NCBI GenBank assembly: GCA_902615025.1 | Contig: CACMNV010000012.1 | Span: 1-34,119, forward strand | Direction of reading: 5' to 3' | DNA length: 34,119 bases | Source of the DNA: an uncultured SAR116 cluster alpha proteobacterium | Lineage (GTDB): Bacteria; Pseudomonadota; Alphaproteobacteria; Puniceispirillales; Marisalimonadaceae | Shown here: in pieces, positions 16,637-25,986 of the stretch | How the letters are laid out: the number at the start of each line of letters is the position of its first letter | How positions within the stretch are numbered: the stretch's first letter is position 1 | Translations under genes and position numbers: made by a program | Notes under the pieces: model-generated | Databases searched by the model: none | What the model saw: only the letters and a program-made list of their open reading frames with translations | What the model was told of the DNA's origin: nothing

Positions 16637-18352
16637 ATGGCTGAAGCAACAGGAACAGAGATAACAAACACAAATACAGGAATTTTATCAAGAATTTCTG
16701 AAATATTTGCTAACGTAAAAAAATTAAGGTCAGATCCTGCCGTTCAAAAATCAGTTCCTCTAGCTTTTGGGATAATTGTAACTTTTGTCGGGATTATTGC
16801 TTTTTATTTAATGCAAAAACCAGAAATGACAACTTTATTTTCTTCCTTACCAGAAAACGAAAAATCTGTAGTTTTTGACGCACTTAAACAAAATGGTGTA
16901 GATGTTTCATTAAATTCCGCTACTGGAGAAGTTATTGTTCCTGTTGATGATTATCATAATGCAAAAATGTTATTAGCATCACAAGGATTACCTTCTTCTG
17001 TACCAGATGGTTATTCTTCATTAAATGACATGCCAATGGGAACTAGTAGATCTGTAGAAGCAGTAAAAATTAAACAAACTCTTGAAACTGAGTTATCAAA
17101 ATCATTAAATTTCATTTCTGGAATTTCATCTGCAAGAGTCCATCTTGCAATTCCAGAAAAAACTGTTTTTGCTCGTGAAACAGCTTTACCTTCTGCTTCA
17201 GTCTTCATTAGGTTAGCATCAGGACGGTCCTTAGGAAGGCAACAAGTTCAATCAATTGTTCATTTAGTATCTTCATCAGTACCAAATCTACCGTCTGAAA
17301 ATGTTACTGTAATTGATCAATTTGGAGAATTATTATCAAAGCCAAAAACAGATAATAATGTTTCTGTATCAGAAGAACAAATAATTCAACAAATGAAGTT
17401 AGGTGAAATTTATAGATCAAAAGTTATTTCTCTTTTAACACCAATGATAGGTGCTGGAAATGTGAAAGCAGAAGTAAATGTAGATATGAATTTTACAAAA
17501 AAAGAGATTACCGAAGAGTTAGTTGATCCAGAAGGTAATGCTATAAGAAGTGAACAAAATACTTTAGATGAATCAGGAGACGCTGAAGCTCAAGGAATTC
17601 CTGGTGCATTGGCGAATCAGCCACCACTTAAACCAGATTTGAAACAAGATTCTCCAAATGCTAAAGGTGGAATAGGTAATATAAAGTCAAGAAGTCAATC
17701 CACAGTCAAAAATTATGAAGTAAGTAAAAAAATTGAAACAACGTTACCTCAAGTTGGTCAAGTGACAAAAATAAAAGCTGCAGTTGTTATAAGAGAAAAT
17801 AAAATAACTTCAGAAGATGGAACTGTTTCATTTGAAAAAATTGATCCAAAAAGACTAGAAGAAATAAAGTTACTTGTAATGGAAACACTTGGTTTTGATG
17901 AAAATAGAGGTGATAGTATAACTGTAAAAAGTAGTCCTTTTGTAGACACATTAGAACCTATTTCTATTCCTTGGTATGAAAGTGGAACATTTAAAGAATT
18001 ATCCAAACAACTTGGTATGATATTAATATTTGCTATAATTACATTTGGAGCTTTACTACCCTTATTAAGAAGAGTAATAGTTCCTGCATCGTTTTCTTCG
18101 GGGGTTCCTGCCATGAGTGATGGTGATTTTGAAGAAGATTTAGATAAAGTTGAAGTTCAAGAAGGTGATACTTTGGAAGATATAAAAGCAAAGTTAAAAC
18201 CAAAAAAACAAGCAATATCAGCAGAGATGTTAGATACAGCAAACACTTATGATGATAAAGTAGCTGTGATTAGAATGATTGTAGGAGATCAAGCTGGTAG
18301 GGTGTCAAATGTATTTAAAAATATGATGAAAGAACAACCAATAGACAATTAA
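16637..18352 (+). CDS. fliF: Flagellar MS-ring protein FliF
   Basis: 571 aa, forming the inner-membrane MS ring. TM1 is at about residues 40-58 (VPLAFGIIVTFVGIIAFYLM). The YscJ-like ring-building domains follow (LFSSLPENEKSVVFDALKQ, ISGISSARVHLAIPE). A Gly/Pro-rich loop is near residue 325. TM2 is about 458-475 (LGMILIFAIITFGALLPLL). The acidic C-terminal tail ending with RMIVGDQAGRVSNVFKNMM is the FliG-binding segment. Length and order are standard. 25 bp separate it from fliG. Confidence 0.97.
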   Translation: MAEATGTEITNTNTGILSRISEIFANVKKLRSDPAVQKSVPLAFGIIVTFVGIIAFYLMQKPEMTTLFSSLPENEKSVVFDALKQNGVDVSLNSATGEVIVPVDDYHNAKMLLASQGLPSSVPDGYSSLNDMPMGTSRSVEAVKIKQTLETELSKSLNFISGISSARVHLAIPEKTVFARETALPSASVFIRLASGRSLGRQQVQSIVHLVSSSVPNLPSENVTVIDQFGELLSKPKTDNNVSVSEEQIIQQMKLGEIYRSKVISLLTPMIGAGNVKAEVNVDMNFTKKEITEELVDPEGNAIRSEQNTLDESGDAEAQGIPGALANQPPLKPDLKQDSPNAKGGIGNIKSRSQSTVKNYEVSKKIETTLPQVGQVTKIKAAVVIRENKITSEDGTVSFEKIDPKRLEEIKLLVMETLGFDENRGDSITVKSSPFVDTLEPISIPWYESGTFKELSKQLGMILIFAIITFGALLPLLRRVIVPASFSSGVPAMSDGDFEEDLDKVEVQEGDTLEDIKAKLKPKKQAISAEMLDTANTYDDKVAVIRMIVGDQAGRVSNVFKNMMKEQPIDN

Positions 18353-18377
18353 AAAATAATTAGAGATAGGATATAAA

Positions 18378-19418
18378 ATGGCTGAACAAGTATCTACAAC
18401 TGAAGATATAAATGATCTATATGATAGTTTAACTGGGACTCAAAAATGCGCAATTTTGATGATGTTGCTTGGAGAAGATGAAGCTGCAGAGATAATGAAA
18501 AATCTCTCTCCAAAAGAAGTTCAAACTTTAGGTAGTGCTATGTATTCAGTGCAAGGCTTACCTCAAGAAACTGTTAATTTGGTTCTTGACGAATTTTTAG
18601 CAATTATAAAAGGACAAACAAGTTTAGGTATTGAGGGAACAAGTTATATTAAAAATGTTTTAACAAAAGCGCTTGGAGAAGATAAGGCTGAAAGTGTTTT
18701 GGGAAGGATTACACCACAGGATAGTGTTAAAGCTATTGAAATTTTAGAATGGTTAGATGCGAGGTCAATTGCAGAATTAATTTTGGAAGAGCACCCACAA
18801 ATTATAGCATTGATTATTTCTTATCTAGAGCCTGGTATTGCCGCTGATGTATTAAATCTTTTACCAGAAAATATTCAATCAGATATTGTTAAAAGAATAG
18901 CCACACTTCAGACCATTCAACCTGAGGCTTTGTCAGAGTTAAATCGTGTAATGCAAAAAGTGTTTTCATCAAATGCAAGTTTAAGAGCAAGTAAAGTTGG
19001 AGGAGTACAAGCAGCGGCCAAAATTATGAACTTTTGTAAACAAGATATGGAAGGAAGAATAATGAAAGATATATTAAAAGCTGACAAAGCATTAATGCAG
19101 GGTATTCAAGATAATATGTTTGTTTTTGAAACATTATTACTTTCAGATGATAAATCTCTTCAAACTCTTTTACGAGCAGTTGATGATGAATTAATTATTT
19201 TAGCTCTTAAAGGTGCTGATGAAGAGCTTAGATCAAAATTATTTGGTTGTATGTCTCAAAGAGCTGCAGCGAATATACAAGATGAAATGGAAGCATTAGG
19301 GCCTGTAAGATTAACAGAAGTTCAAGAAGCCCAAAAACAAATAATTGCTATAGCGAGAAGAATGTCTGATGAGGGGTCAATTGTTCTTGCCGGTCGTGGT
19401 GGTGATGATTTTGTATAG
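18378..19418 (+). CDS. fliG: Flagellar motor switch protein FliG
   Basis: 346 aa, cytoplasmic C-ring protein that couples the stator to rotation. It begins with the FliF-binding domain (GTQKCAILMMLLGEDEAAEI). The middle domain with the EHPQ motif (LEEHPQIIALIISYL) follows. The C-terminal torque domain carries charged helices (SDDKSLQTLLRAVDDELII, KGADEELRSKLFGCMSQRA) and the QEAQKQI helix. Standard length, in operon between fliF and fliH. Confidence 0.97.
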   Translation: MAEQVSTTEDINDLYDSLTGTQKCAILMMLLGEDEAAEIMKNLSPKEVQTLGSAMYSVQGLPQETVNLVLDEFLAIIKGQTSLGIEGTSYIKNVLTKALGEDKAESVLGRITPQDSVKAIEILEWLDARSIAELILEEHPQIIALIISYLEPGIAADVLNLLPENIQSDIVKRIATLQTIQPEALSELNRVMQKVFSSNASLRASKVGGVQAAAKIMNFCKQDMEGRIMKDILKADKALMQGIQDNMFVFETLLLSDDKSLQTLLRAVDDELIILALKGADEELRSKLFGCMSQRAAANIQDEMEALGPVRLTEVQEAQKQIIAIARRMSDEGSIVLAGRGGDDFV

Positions 19419-19437
19419 AATTTAAAAGAGTAATGTT

Positions 19438-20520
19438 ATGGTAAAGATAAACCAGAGTGAAGATAATAATGAGGAGTTAAAACTTTCTCCTTTAGGAACT
19501 GATGAAATTAATTCTGTTATTAAATCATTTAAAAATTCAACATTTAATCATGAAGATTTATATAAAAAACATGAAAAAAACTTTGTAAAAAAAACATTAT
19601 TTGATTTAGCAAAAGAATCTGAAAGAATTTCATCAGAAGAAAGTCAAAGTAAAACTGATAGCTCCGGTGAAGAAAATGTTGGCGTAAGTGAAGAAATTGT
19701 TGAAGACATTAATCAAAATGATCAACCTGAAAATATTAACTCTATTAACGATTTAGATGAAAATAATAATAATGATAAGGAAAAAGAAGAAGACCATGTT
19801 GATAGTGTAATCGATGAAACCATAAAATCAGATAAAGTTTCAGAAGGAAAGATTGATGAAGAACATAAAAAATCTGACGAAATATCAGAAGAAAAGGTTA
19901 ATGATAAACAAGAAAAAATAGATGAAGTTTTAGATGAAAATTTTTATAAAAATGAAAAGGAATTAAACGAAAAAAATCATGAAACTAATTCTGCTGAAAC
20001 AAATAAAACTGAATATGAAGAAAAAACACTTGAAGCATTAGACTCAGTTCGTGAAGCTGTAACAAAATCTTTAGAAGAAAATATTGAAACTCAAAATGAA
20101 GAAATTAAAAATAATGCAGACGACTCAATAAATAATTCCAAAGAAATTATTTCTGAAATTAGTTTAATTAATACTCTATTTAAAAATATCAGAGAAATTA
20201 GCAATGAAGAAATTGAAAATGTTGTTAAGTCAAAAGTAATTGAATTAGCTGAGGAAGTAATTGGTTACCAAATAGAAAAATTTCCTGACAAGTTTTTAAA
20301 AAAAATTAAAAGTAGTATTAACGAGATAAAAAGTATTAATAACGATATTAAAATTCATCTTAATGATGAAGATTTTGAATTAATAAATAAATTTATAGAA
20401 AATAATAAATCAGAAATTACTTTTAAATTGGAGTTGGATCCTTCTTTAGGTAGAGGTGACTTTACAATAGATATGGGTGGAGTTATTCAGACAATAAAGT
20501 ATAAAAAAGTAATAGAGTAA
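19438..20520 (+). CDS. fliH: FliH-like export ATPase regulator with long acidic N-terminus
   Basis: Identified by position between fliG and fliI and by its C-terminal domain from about residue 240 (ISNEEIENVVKSKVIELAE, then LELDPSLGRGDFTIDMGGV, the FliH/YscL end). FliH holds the FliI ATPase at the C ring and export gate. At 360 aa it is much longer than a typical FliH of about 230-250. The extra 180 residues or so (about 55-240) are low-complexity Glu/Lys/Asn/Asp sequence with repeated DE.I.EEK segments, probably disordered or coiled coil. Confidence 0.85.
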   Translation: MVKINQSEDNNEELKLSPLGTDEINSVIKSFKNSTFNHEDLYKKHEKNFVKKTLFDLAKESERISSEESQSKTDSSGEENVGVSEEIVEDINQNDQPENINSINDLDENNNNDKEKEEDHVDSVIDETIKSDKVSEGKIDEEHKKSDEISEEKVNDKQEKIDEVLDENFYKNEKELNEKNHETNSAETNKTEYEEKTLEALDSVREAVTKSLEENIETQNEEIKNNADDSINNSKEIISEISLINTLFKNIREISNEEIENVVKSKVIELAEEVIGYQIEKFPDKFLKKIKSSINEIKSINNDIKIHLNDEDFELINKFIENNKSEITFKLELDPSLGRGDFTIDMGGVIQTIKYKKVIE

Positions 20521-20523
20521 ATT

Positions 20524-21858
20524 ATGAATTTTACTTCCAACATTTCAGAAAAAATTAAAAATATATCTGTTGAAAAGAATATAATTTATATTGGAGAGGT
20601 AAAAAAATTTGATGGTAATATCGTTTATACAGATCCTTTTCCAGCTCCAATTGGGAGTTTGTGCATAATACATGATTGTAATAAAAACAAAATCATGTCC
20701 GAAGTTATTAGTTTTGATGAAAAATATAATATGCTTGCTGTACTAGGGCAAAATCCGAATTTAATTATAGGTTGTAAAGTACAGTTAATAGATGATGGAA
20801 AAAACATTAATATTGATGAAAAGATTTTAGGGCGGATTACTGATGCATTTGGTAATCCATTAGACGATAAACCTATTGATAAAATGAGAGAGGAGTGGCC
20901 TTTAATGGGGAAGTCCATGAATCCTCTCAAAAGGAAGCCAGTAACAGAACCTCTGGATGTTGGAATAAAAATTATCAATTCACTTTTAACAATAGGTCAA
21001 GGACAAAGATTAGGTATTGTTGCAGGTTCGGGAGTAGGAAAATCTATTTTAATAAAAATGATGTGTCAATTTACTAACGCAGATGTAGTTGTTCTAGGTT
21101 TAATTGGTGAACGTGCAAGAGAAGTTGGAGTAATGGTACAAAGTCTTTTTAACAATGAAAATGAAAATGAAAATGAAAATAATATTACGGTTGTTGCTGT
21201 TCCTGCAGATCAATCGCCACTTTTAAGAGTAAGGGGCGCTAATAGAGCAACTGCGATAGCAGAATATTTTAGAAGTAAAAACAAAAATGTTTTATTGATC
21301 ATGGATAGTTTGACTAGAATAGCTCATGCAAAAAGAGAAATTGGTCTTTCTTTAGGAGAACAACCAACTTCAAAAGGTTATCCTTCGTCGGTTATTTCAA
21401 TGATACCCAATTTAATTGAAAGAACTGGAAACTCAGATACTACTAATGGAAGTATTACAGCTTTTTATACTGTTTTAGCAGATGCAGATGATCATAATGA
21501 TCCTGTGGTTGACACTGCAAGGGCCATATTAGATGGTCATATTTTGTTAAGTAGAAATAATGCACAAATGGGAATTTACCCTGCAGTAGACATAACAAAC
21601 TCTGTTAGTCGTGTAATGAATGAAATAATTAAACAAGATCATTTAGAGATAGCGCAAAAATTTAGAGCTCATGTTTCTTCTTACATTGAAAATAAAGATC
21701 TTCTTATGATGGGTGGATATGTTCAAGGAAAAGATACTTTACTTGATGAGGCAATTACACTTTGGCCAAAAATTATTGATTTTATATCCCAAAAAGAAAA
21801 TGAAAGAATTAACTATAGTGAATGCCTATCAGAACTATTTAAGTTATATAATGAATAA
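20524..21858 (+). CDS. fliI: Flagellar export ATPase FliI
   Basis: 444-aa F1-beta-like ATPase that energises type III flagellar export. Walker A is GIVAGSGVGKS (about residues 161-171). The catalytic and Walker B region includes GLIGERAREVG and LLIMDSLTRIAHAKREIGL. GEQPTSKGYPSSV and the DPVVDTARAILDGHILLSR block follow. A Glu/Asn repeat (NNENENENENN) is inserted after VGVMVQSLF, in a surface-loop position. It follows fliH by 3 bp and overlaps fliJ by 8 bp. Confidence 0.97.
   Translation: MNFTSNISEKIKNISVEKNIIYIGEVKKFDGNIVYTDPFPAPIGSLCIIHDCNKNKIMSEVISFDEKYNMLAVLGQNPNLIIGCKVQLIDDGKNINIDEKILGRITDAFGNPLDDKPIDKMREEWPLMGKSMNPLKRKPVTEPLDVGIKIINSLLTIGQGQRLGIVAGSGVGKSILIKMMCQFTNADVVVLGLIGERAREVGVMVQSLFNNENENENENNITVVAVPADQSPLLRVRGANRATAIAEYFRSKNKNVLLIMDSLTRIAHAKREIGLSLGEQPTSKGYPSSVISMIPNLIERTGNSDTTNGSITAFYTVLADADDHNDPVVDTARAILDGHILLSRNNAQMGIYPAVDITNSVSRVMNEIIKQDHLEIAQKFRAHVSSYIENKDLLMMGGYVQGKDTLLDEAITLWPKIIDFISQKENERINYSECLSELFKLYNE
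21156..21182 (+). repeat. GAAAAT microsatellite inside fliI
   Basis: Four in-frame copies of a GAAAAT hexamer encode the Asn-Glu repeat of FliI. Slippage by whole units would change loop length without breaking the frame. Confidence 0.85.
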
Positions 21859-22273
21859 AATAAAAAAAAAAATAAGGTTATTTAGTCTCCTCAAAAAATT
21901 AAAAAAAAGAGATTTATATAATCATCTTAATAATATAAATCTACTAAATGAAGAATTAGATAAAACTGATAAATTATTGTCTAAAATTAATACTATTATT
22001 CAAGAAAATACTGAAAAAACTGATAATCACATATTGGGTGCAACTTTTAAAAACAAAAGCAAAGTTGTAAATATAATGAGCAAACAAAAATATATTGCAG
22101 AAAATAAAAAAGGTTTTTTATTAGAACAAAAAAACAAAACTGATTTTGAGATTGCAAAAATTTTAATTCAAAAAAATAAAATAGAAAAAAAAGTCTATAA
22201 CAAGAAATTAGAATTTGGTGAGTTACAAGATTTAAAATTAGAAATAACAAATAGAAATTTCAAAAAAAATTAA
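21851..22273 (+). CDS. fliJ: FliJ-like coiled-coil export chaperone
   Basis: 140 aa from the ATG at 21851, which overlaps the fliI stop. The protein is very Lys/Asn-rich and almost entirely helical with heptad patterns (LNNINLLNEELDKTDKLLS, KNKIEKKVYNKKLEFGELQ). FliJ is poorly conserved, so the assignment rests on size, coiled-coil character and place right after fliI. It ends the first fli transcription unit; the next gene has its own sigma-54 promoter. Confidence 0.75.
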   Translation: MNKIKKKIRLFSLLKKLKKRDLYNHLNNINLLNEELDKTDKLLSKINTIIQENTEKTDNHILGATFKNKSKVVNIMSKQKYIAENKKGFLLEQKNKTDFEIAKILIQKNKIEKKVYNKKLEFGELQDLKLEITNRNFKKN

Positions 22274-22276
22274 TTG

Positions 22277-22291
22277 TGGCATTCAATTTGC
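22277..22291 (+). promoter_or_regulatory. Sigma-54 promoter before fliK
   Basis: TGGCATTCAATTTGC matches the -24/-12 consensus with exact spacing, starting 3 bp after the fliJ stop and 27 bp before the fliK start. It splits the fli cluster into separately initiated units. Confidence 0.88.
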
Positions 22292-22317
22292 ATTTTCTTT
22301 GTTATTAAAGGTCGGTT

Positions 22318-23520
22318 ATGGATAAAATTAGTACAAAAAAATTCAATGTTAATTTTAATAATAGTGATGTGTCAAAAACTGACGACATGTTTGCAGCTTT
22401 ATTTTCTTTGCCCATGATAACTGATGAAAAAAAAGTTAATAAAAACATAAGTGATGAATTTATTGTAAACCCTTCAATTGAAAAAGTATTAAATTCTAAG
22501 AAATCATCTAAATCTTTAGGCAAGTTAGAGATTATGTATAAAGAATTTTTTTCTGAAAATTCAAAAAAACAAGCCAATGGCTCAATATTTAAAAATGATC
22601 AGGTTTTTGATTTTAATTCAAAAAAAATTCCAAATGTTTTAAGTCTAGATTTAAAACTAAATAAGTTATCAAAAATCAATCATGTAAAGAATGATGGTAA
22701 TCAAAATTTAGATTTAAAAATTAATGTTAACGATGAAAATGAAGATAAACTTTTAAAGGTCACAGAAAAAAACAATTTAGTAATTAATCCTCATAATAAT
22801 TCTATTAACAAAAATAATGTGAAGAAGAGTATTTCAAATAAAAACAATTTAAATGATGTTTTTGCTAAACTTGAACATTTGAAAGAAGATTTAAAGTCCA
22901 ATAACTTTGAAAATAAAATAATGTTTTATGACAATGAAATTACTTATAAACAACTTAAAGTTAATAGTGAAACTAATAGTTTCGCTAGTAATAATGATCA
23001 AATGAATAAAGTTGAAAATTTAAATTTTAGGAATAATTTCAATCAGAATCAATTTAATGGGGATAAAAATTTGAACTTTGTACTAGATCAAATGATTGAA
23101 GAATTAGATATGTCAAAACTTGGTTGGACAGAAAAATTAATTTTGAGAATTGAAAAAGGTTTAAAAGAAGATGAAAATCATATTGAAATGGCTTTAAAAC
23201 CGAAAGAGTTAGGTAATTTAAAAATTAATTTAAAAATTAAAGATAAAAGTGCAAATGTGATCATAAAAGTTGAAAATGCAGCTAGTATGGTAGCTTTACA
23301 ATCAAATGAGAGTTTATTAGTTAAGAGTTTATCAGAACAAGGTTTTATATTAGAAAAAATCAATTTTGAAAATTCATTAATGAGTTCTAATAAAGAAAAT
23401 AAAAATTCATCCAAAAATAATAAAGATAATGATTTAAATGAAGACGATACAACAATTTTAGATGATCAAGAACATTATAAAGATGACAATTTAAATTACT
23501 TAATTAATATCAATGCTTAG
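22318..23520 (+). CDS. fliK: Flagellar hook-length control protein FliK
   Basis: 400-aa exported molecular ruler and substrate-specificity switch. The N-terminal two thirds is Asn/Lys-rich low-complexity sequence of the sort that makes up the ruler. The conserved C-terminal Flg_hook domain is at about residues 255-350: LGWTEKLILRIEKGLKED, then ALKPKELGNLKINLKIKD and LVKSLSEQGFILEKI. The usual acidic C-terminal tail follows. Its place between fliJ and fliL agrees. It is 14 bp before fliL. Confidence 0.9.
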   Translation: MDKISTKKFNVNFNNSDVSKTDDMFAALFSLPMITDEKKVNKNISDEFIVNPSIEKVLNSKKSSKSLGKLEIMYKEFFSENSKKQANGSIFKNDQVFDFNSKKIPNVLSLDLKLNKLSKINHVKNDGNQNLDLKINVNDENEDKLLKVTEKNNLVINPHNNSINKNNVKKSISNKNNLNDVFAKLEHLKEDLKSNNFENKIMFYDNEITYKQLKVNSETNSFASNNDQMNKVENLNFRNNFNQNQFNGDKNLNFVLDQMIEELDMSKLGWTEKLILRIEKGLKEDENHIEMALKPKELGNLKINLKIKDKSANVIIKVENAASMVALQSNESLLVKSLSEQGFILEKINFENSLMSSNKENKNSSKNNKDNDLNEDDTTILDDQEHYKDDNLNYLININA

Positions 23521-23534
23521 AAGTGAGATGAAAA

Positions 23535-24131
23535 ATGGCTGAAGTTAAAGAAGAAGAAGAACAAAAAAAAGGTGGAATTTTAAAAATTATTCTTTTTGTT
23601 ATTGGTGGGATAATTTTGATTATTCTAGGCCTTGGAATTGGGTATTTTATTTTTGGTGGAGAACCGGAACAAGATCCTTCTCAAGAAGTAAATCAAATCA
23701 TTGAAGGAGAACCAAAGGTCAAAGATAATCAGAATAAAGATAAAAATACTGATGAAACTAATGAAGAGGGAATAATTACAAAAAATGTAAAAACAGTTCC
23801 AGATGTTGATGCTTATGAAACAACATATTTTGAATTTCCTGGTGACTTCACTACAAACTTGAAAAATAGTAAGAAGTTTCTACAAATTAGTGTTGGTGTT
23901 TCAACTCAATATGACGAGAAAGTAATTGAAATGGTTGACCAGCATCAGTTAGCTTTAAGATCTGTCATTTTATCAGTTATCAGTGATTTTTCTGAAGAAG
24001 AAATATCAGGAAGTGATGGTAAAAATGCACTTTCTGAAAATTTACTTAAGGAAATGAATGCTAAACTTGAATCTCTTAAAGAATTTCCAGGGATTGAAGG
24101 TGTTTTTTTTACAAGTTTTGTAGTACAGTAG
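23535..24131 (+). CDS. fliL: Flagellar basal body-associated protein FliL
   Basis: 198 aa with a single TM at about residues 15-37 (ILKIILFVIGGIILIILGLG). A charged linker follows, then the periplasmic FliL domain (YFEFPGDFTTNLKNSKKFLQ, DQHQLALRSVILSVISDF, NLLKEMNAKL). FliL surrounds the stator and supports torque. Length is normal. It is 8 bp before fliM. Confidence 0.93.
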   Translation: MAEVKEEEEQKKGGILKIILFVIGGIILIILGLGIGYFIFGGEPEQDPSQEVNQIIEGEPKVKDNQNKDKNTDETNEEGIITKNVKTVPDVDAYETTYFEFPGDFTTNLKNSKKFLQISVGVSTQYDEKVIEMVDQHQLALRSVILSVISDFSEEEISGSDGKNALSENLLKEMNAKLESLKEFPGIEGVFFTSFVVQ

Positions 24132-24139
24132 GTTTTTAA

Positions 24140-25111
24140 ATGTCGAATACGTCAAGGAAATTATCATCAGAAGAAGTTTCAGCATTAATGGAAGGTTTGA
24201 AGTCTGGTGAAATTAATTCTGGTGATGGTCTTAATAATGACATAGAGGTAACATCTTTTACTTTTGGATCTGATAATCTAGAATTAATGGGCGATTATTA
24301 CGCTTTAAGGTTAATAAATGAACGATTTGCAAGAATGGTTAGAGGGATATTTTTGCCAATGTTAAGATTACAACCTAAAATTAACCCTTTTCCACCTGAA
24401 GTAAAAACTTATGACGAGTATAGCGCAGGCTTAGAGAACTTTATGAGTTTAACAACATCTCGTATCGAAGAATTAAAAGGTTCTATGTTATTAGTAATGG
24501 ATCCTTCATTCATAAGTATATTAACAAATTGTTATTATGGAGGAAAACTAGCAAGTCTTCCTTTAAAAAAAGCTGAGTTTACAGCTACAGAAGAAAGATT
24601 AATAGAGATAGTTAGTGATGGAATTGGTAGGGCTTTAGAAAATGCTTGGAAAGATTTAATGCCAATTTCAATCAAAAATGTTGGTAGAGAAATAAACCCG
24701 CAATTTGCAACCTTAGTTGAGTCTGCAGATTCTGTAATAATATGTTCATTTGTCATTCAATTACCAAACGTAGATTCTGCGTCATTTGATGTTATATATC
24801 CACTGCAAACACTCAAACCAATTGCATCGCTTTTGAGATCTAGAGTTAATTCAGATGTAGTTGAAGATGACAAAACTTGGAGAGAAAAATTACAAAACTC
24901 TGTTTTAAATGTACCTTTACCTGTATCTGCTATTTTGAGCGAGCCTAAAGTGAAAGTATCTCAAATGGTAAATTTTAAAAAAGGTGATTTACTGCAACTG
25001 GGTCCTGTTGAAGGTGTTGATTTTCTAGTGGATAAAAAAATACTATTTAAAGCGGAAATTGGTGAGTCGAATGGACAGGCAGCAATAAGTCTTAAAAATA
25101 GAATTTCTTAA
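24140..25111 (+). CDS. fliM: Flagellar motor switch protein FliM
   Basis: 323-aa C-ring protein that binds phosphorylated CheY. The N-terminal peptide LSSEEVSALMEG corresponds to the CheY-binding motif. The CheC-like middle domain contains GSMLLVMDPSFISILTNCYYGG and EERLIEIVSDGIGRALENAW. A C-terminal SpoA domain follows (VPLPVSAILSEPKVKVSQMV, LQLGPVEGVDFLV). The motif suggests that CheY control exists although no che genes are in the window. Confidence 0.96.
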   Translation: MSNTSRKLSSEEVSALMEGLKSGEINSGDGLNNDIEVTSFTFGSDNLELMGDYYALRLINERFARMVRGIFLPMLRLQPKINPFPPEVKTYDEYSAGLENFMSLTTSRIEELKGSMLLVMDPSFISILTNCYYGGKLASLPLKKAEFTATEERLIEIVSDGIGRALENAWKDLMPISIKNVGREINPQFATLVESADSVIICSFVIQLPNVDSASFDVIYPLQTLKPIASLLRSRVNSDVVEDDKTWREKLQNSVLNVPLPVSAILSEPKVKVSQMVNFKKGDLLQLGPVEGVDFLVDKKILFKAEIGESNGQAAISLKNRIS

Positions 25112-25121
25112 AGGAGAAAAT

Positions 25122-25439
25122 ATGGCTGAATTAGATCAAGAAAATAATGTTAAAACTCAAATTGATCAATCTGAAGTTAGTATTGACAACTTAAAAGTCT
25201 TAGAGAATATTGAGGTAAAACTTACTGTGGAAGTTGGTTCATCTCAATTAAAAATACGTGATCTTTTAAGGCTGAATGAAGGTTCTGTCGTTGAGCTGGA
25301 AAGATTAGCGGGAGATCCTTTAGATATTCTTGCTAACGGTGTCCAAATTGCAAGAGGTGAAGTAGTTATGGTTGGAGAGCGATTTGGAGTAAGATTTACA
25401 GAAGTTTCTAATCCCCAAGACACTGTTAAAAAGTTATAG
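25122..25439 (+). CDS. fliN: Flagellar motor switch protein FliN
   Basis: 105 aa, essentially one SpoA domain. It has VKLTVEVGSSQLKIRDLLRL, then GSVVELERLAGDPLDILANG and ARGEVVMVGERFGVRFTEV. It forms the bottom of the C ring and docks FliH. A Shine-Dalgarno AAGGAG lies just upstream. It closes the fliKLMN unit; the next gene has its own sigma-54 promoter. Confidence 0.97.
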   Translation: MAELDQENNVKTQIDQSEVSIDNLKVLENIEVKLTVEVGSSQLKIRDLLRLNEGSVVELERLAGDPLDILANGVQIARGEVVMVGERFGVRFTEVSNPQDTVKKL

Positions 25440-25496
25440 ATCAAAATTTTGACATATTTTATTTAATCATTTCAGTAACTTACGTAATTTAGTTAT

Positions 25497-25511
25497 TGGC
25501 ACTATTCTTGC
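25497..25511 (+). promoter_or_regulatory. Sigma-54 promoter before fliO
   Basis: TGGCACTATTCTTGC is an almost perfect -24/-12 element in the 95-bp gap between fliN and fliO, 24 bp before the start codon. Confidence 0.9.
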
Positions 25512-25534
25512 TTACTTTAAACGTGAGGTAAGTT

Positions 25535-25984
25535 ATGAATGAAAGTATTTTAAATCCTTATACAATAATAACCGTTTTAAGTTTTTTGGCTATTTTTGTG
25601 TTAATAGCTTTTTTTATTAGAAAAAAAAGTAGAACTTTAAAAAAAATAATAAATAATAAAAAAATCAATGTTATTGAGTATTCAACAATAAGAGGTGGAT
25701 ATTCAGCTATAATTTTTTTAGTTGAAAATGAAAAGTTTTTTTTCGTAGGTCATAAATCAGGTAATTCAAATCTAGTACAAATTTTAAAATCACCAGAAGA
25801 AAAAACTCAGAGATTTAAAAATAATTTAAATGAGATTAACAAAAACAAAGAAATTAATAATACTTTTGTTGAAAAAGAAAATATTGAAAAGGAAAATGTA
25901 AATGTTTCTTCAAAGATTGAAACCAAAAAACCTTTAGAACAAGTTAATATTTCTGACCTTCTCGCATTACATAAAAAGAGTTAA
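25535..25984 (+). CDS. fliO: FliO-like flagellar export gate assembly protein
   Basis: 149 aa with an N-terminal TM (YTIITVLSFLAIFVLIAFFI). A basic patch and a small beta domain follow (INVIEYSTIRGGYSAIIFLV, FFFVGHKSGNSNLVQIL), the usual FliO pattern. The Asn/Lys/Glu-rich tail is variable. FliO helps assemble the FliP ring. Assignment also rests on position just before fliP (2 bp). Confidence 0.85.
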   Translation: MNESILNPYTIITVLSFLAIFVLIAFFIRKKSRTLKKIINNKKINVIEYSTIRGGYSAIIFLVENEKFFFVGHKSGNSNLVQILKSPEEKTQRFKNNLNEINKNKEINNTFVEKENIEKENVNVSSKIETKKPLEQVNISDLLALHKKS

Positions 25985-25986
25985 CT

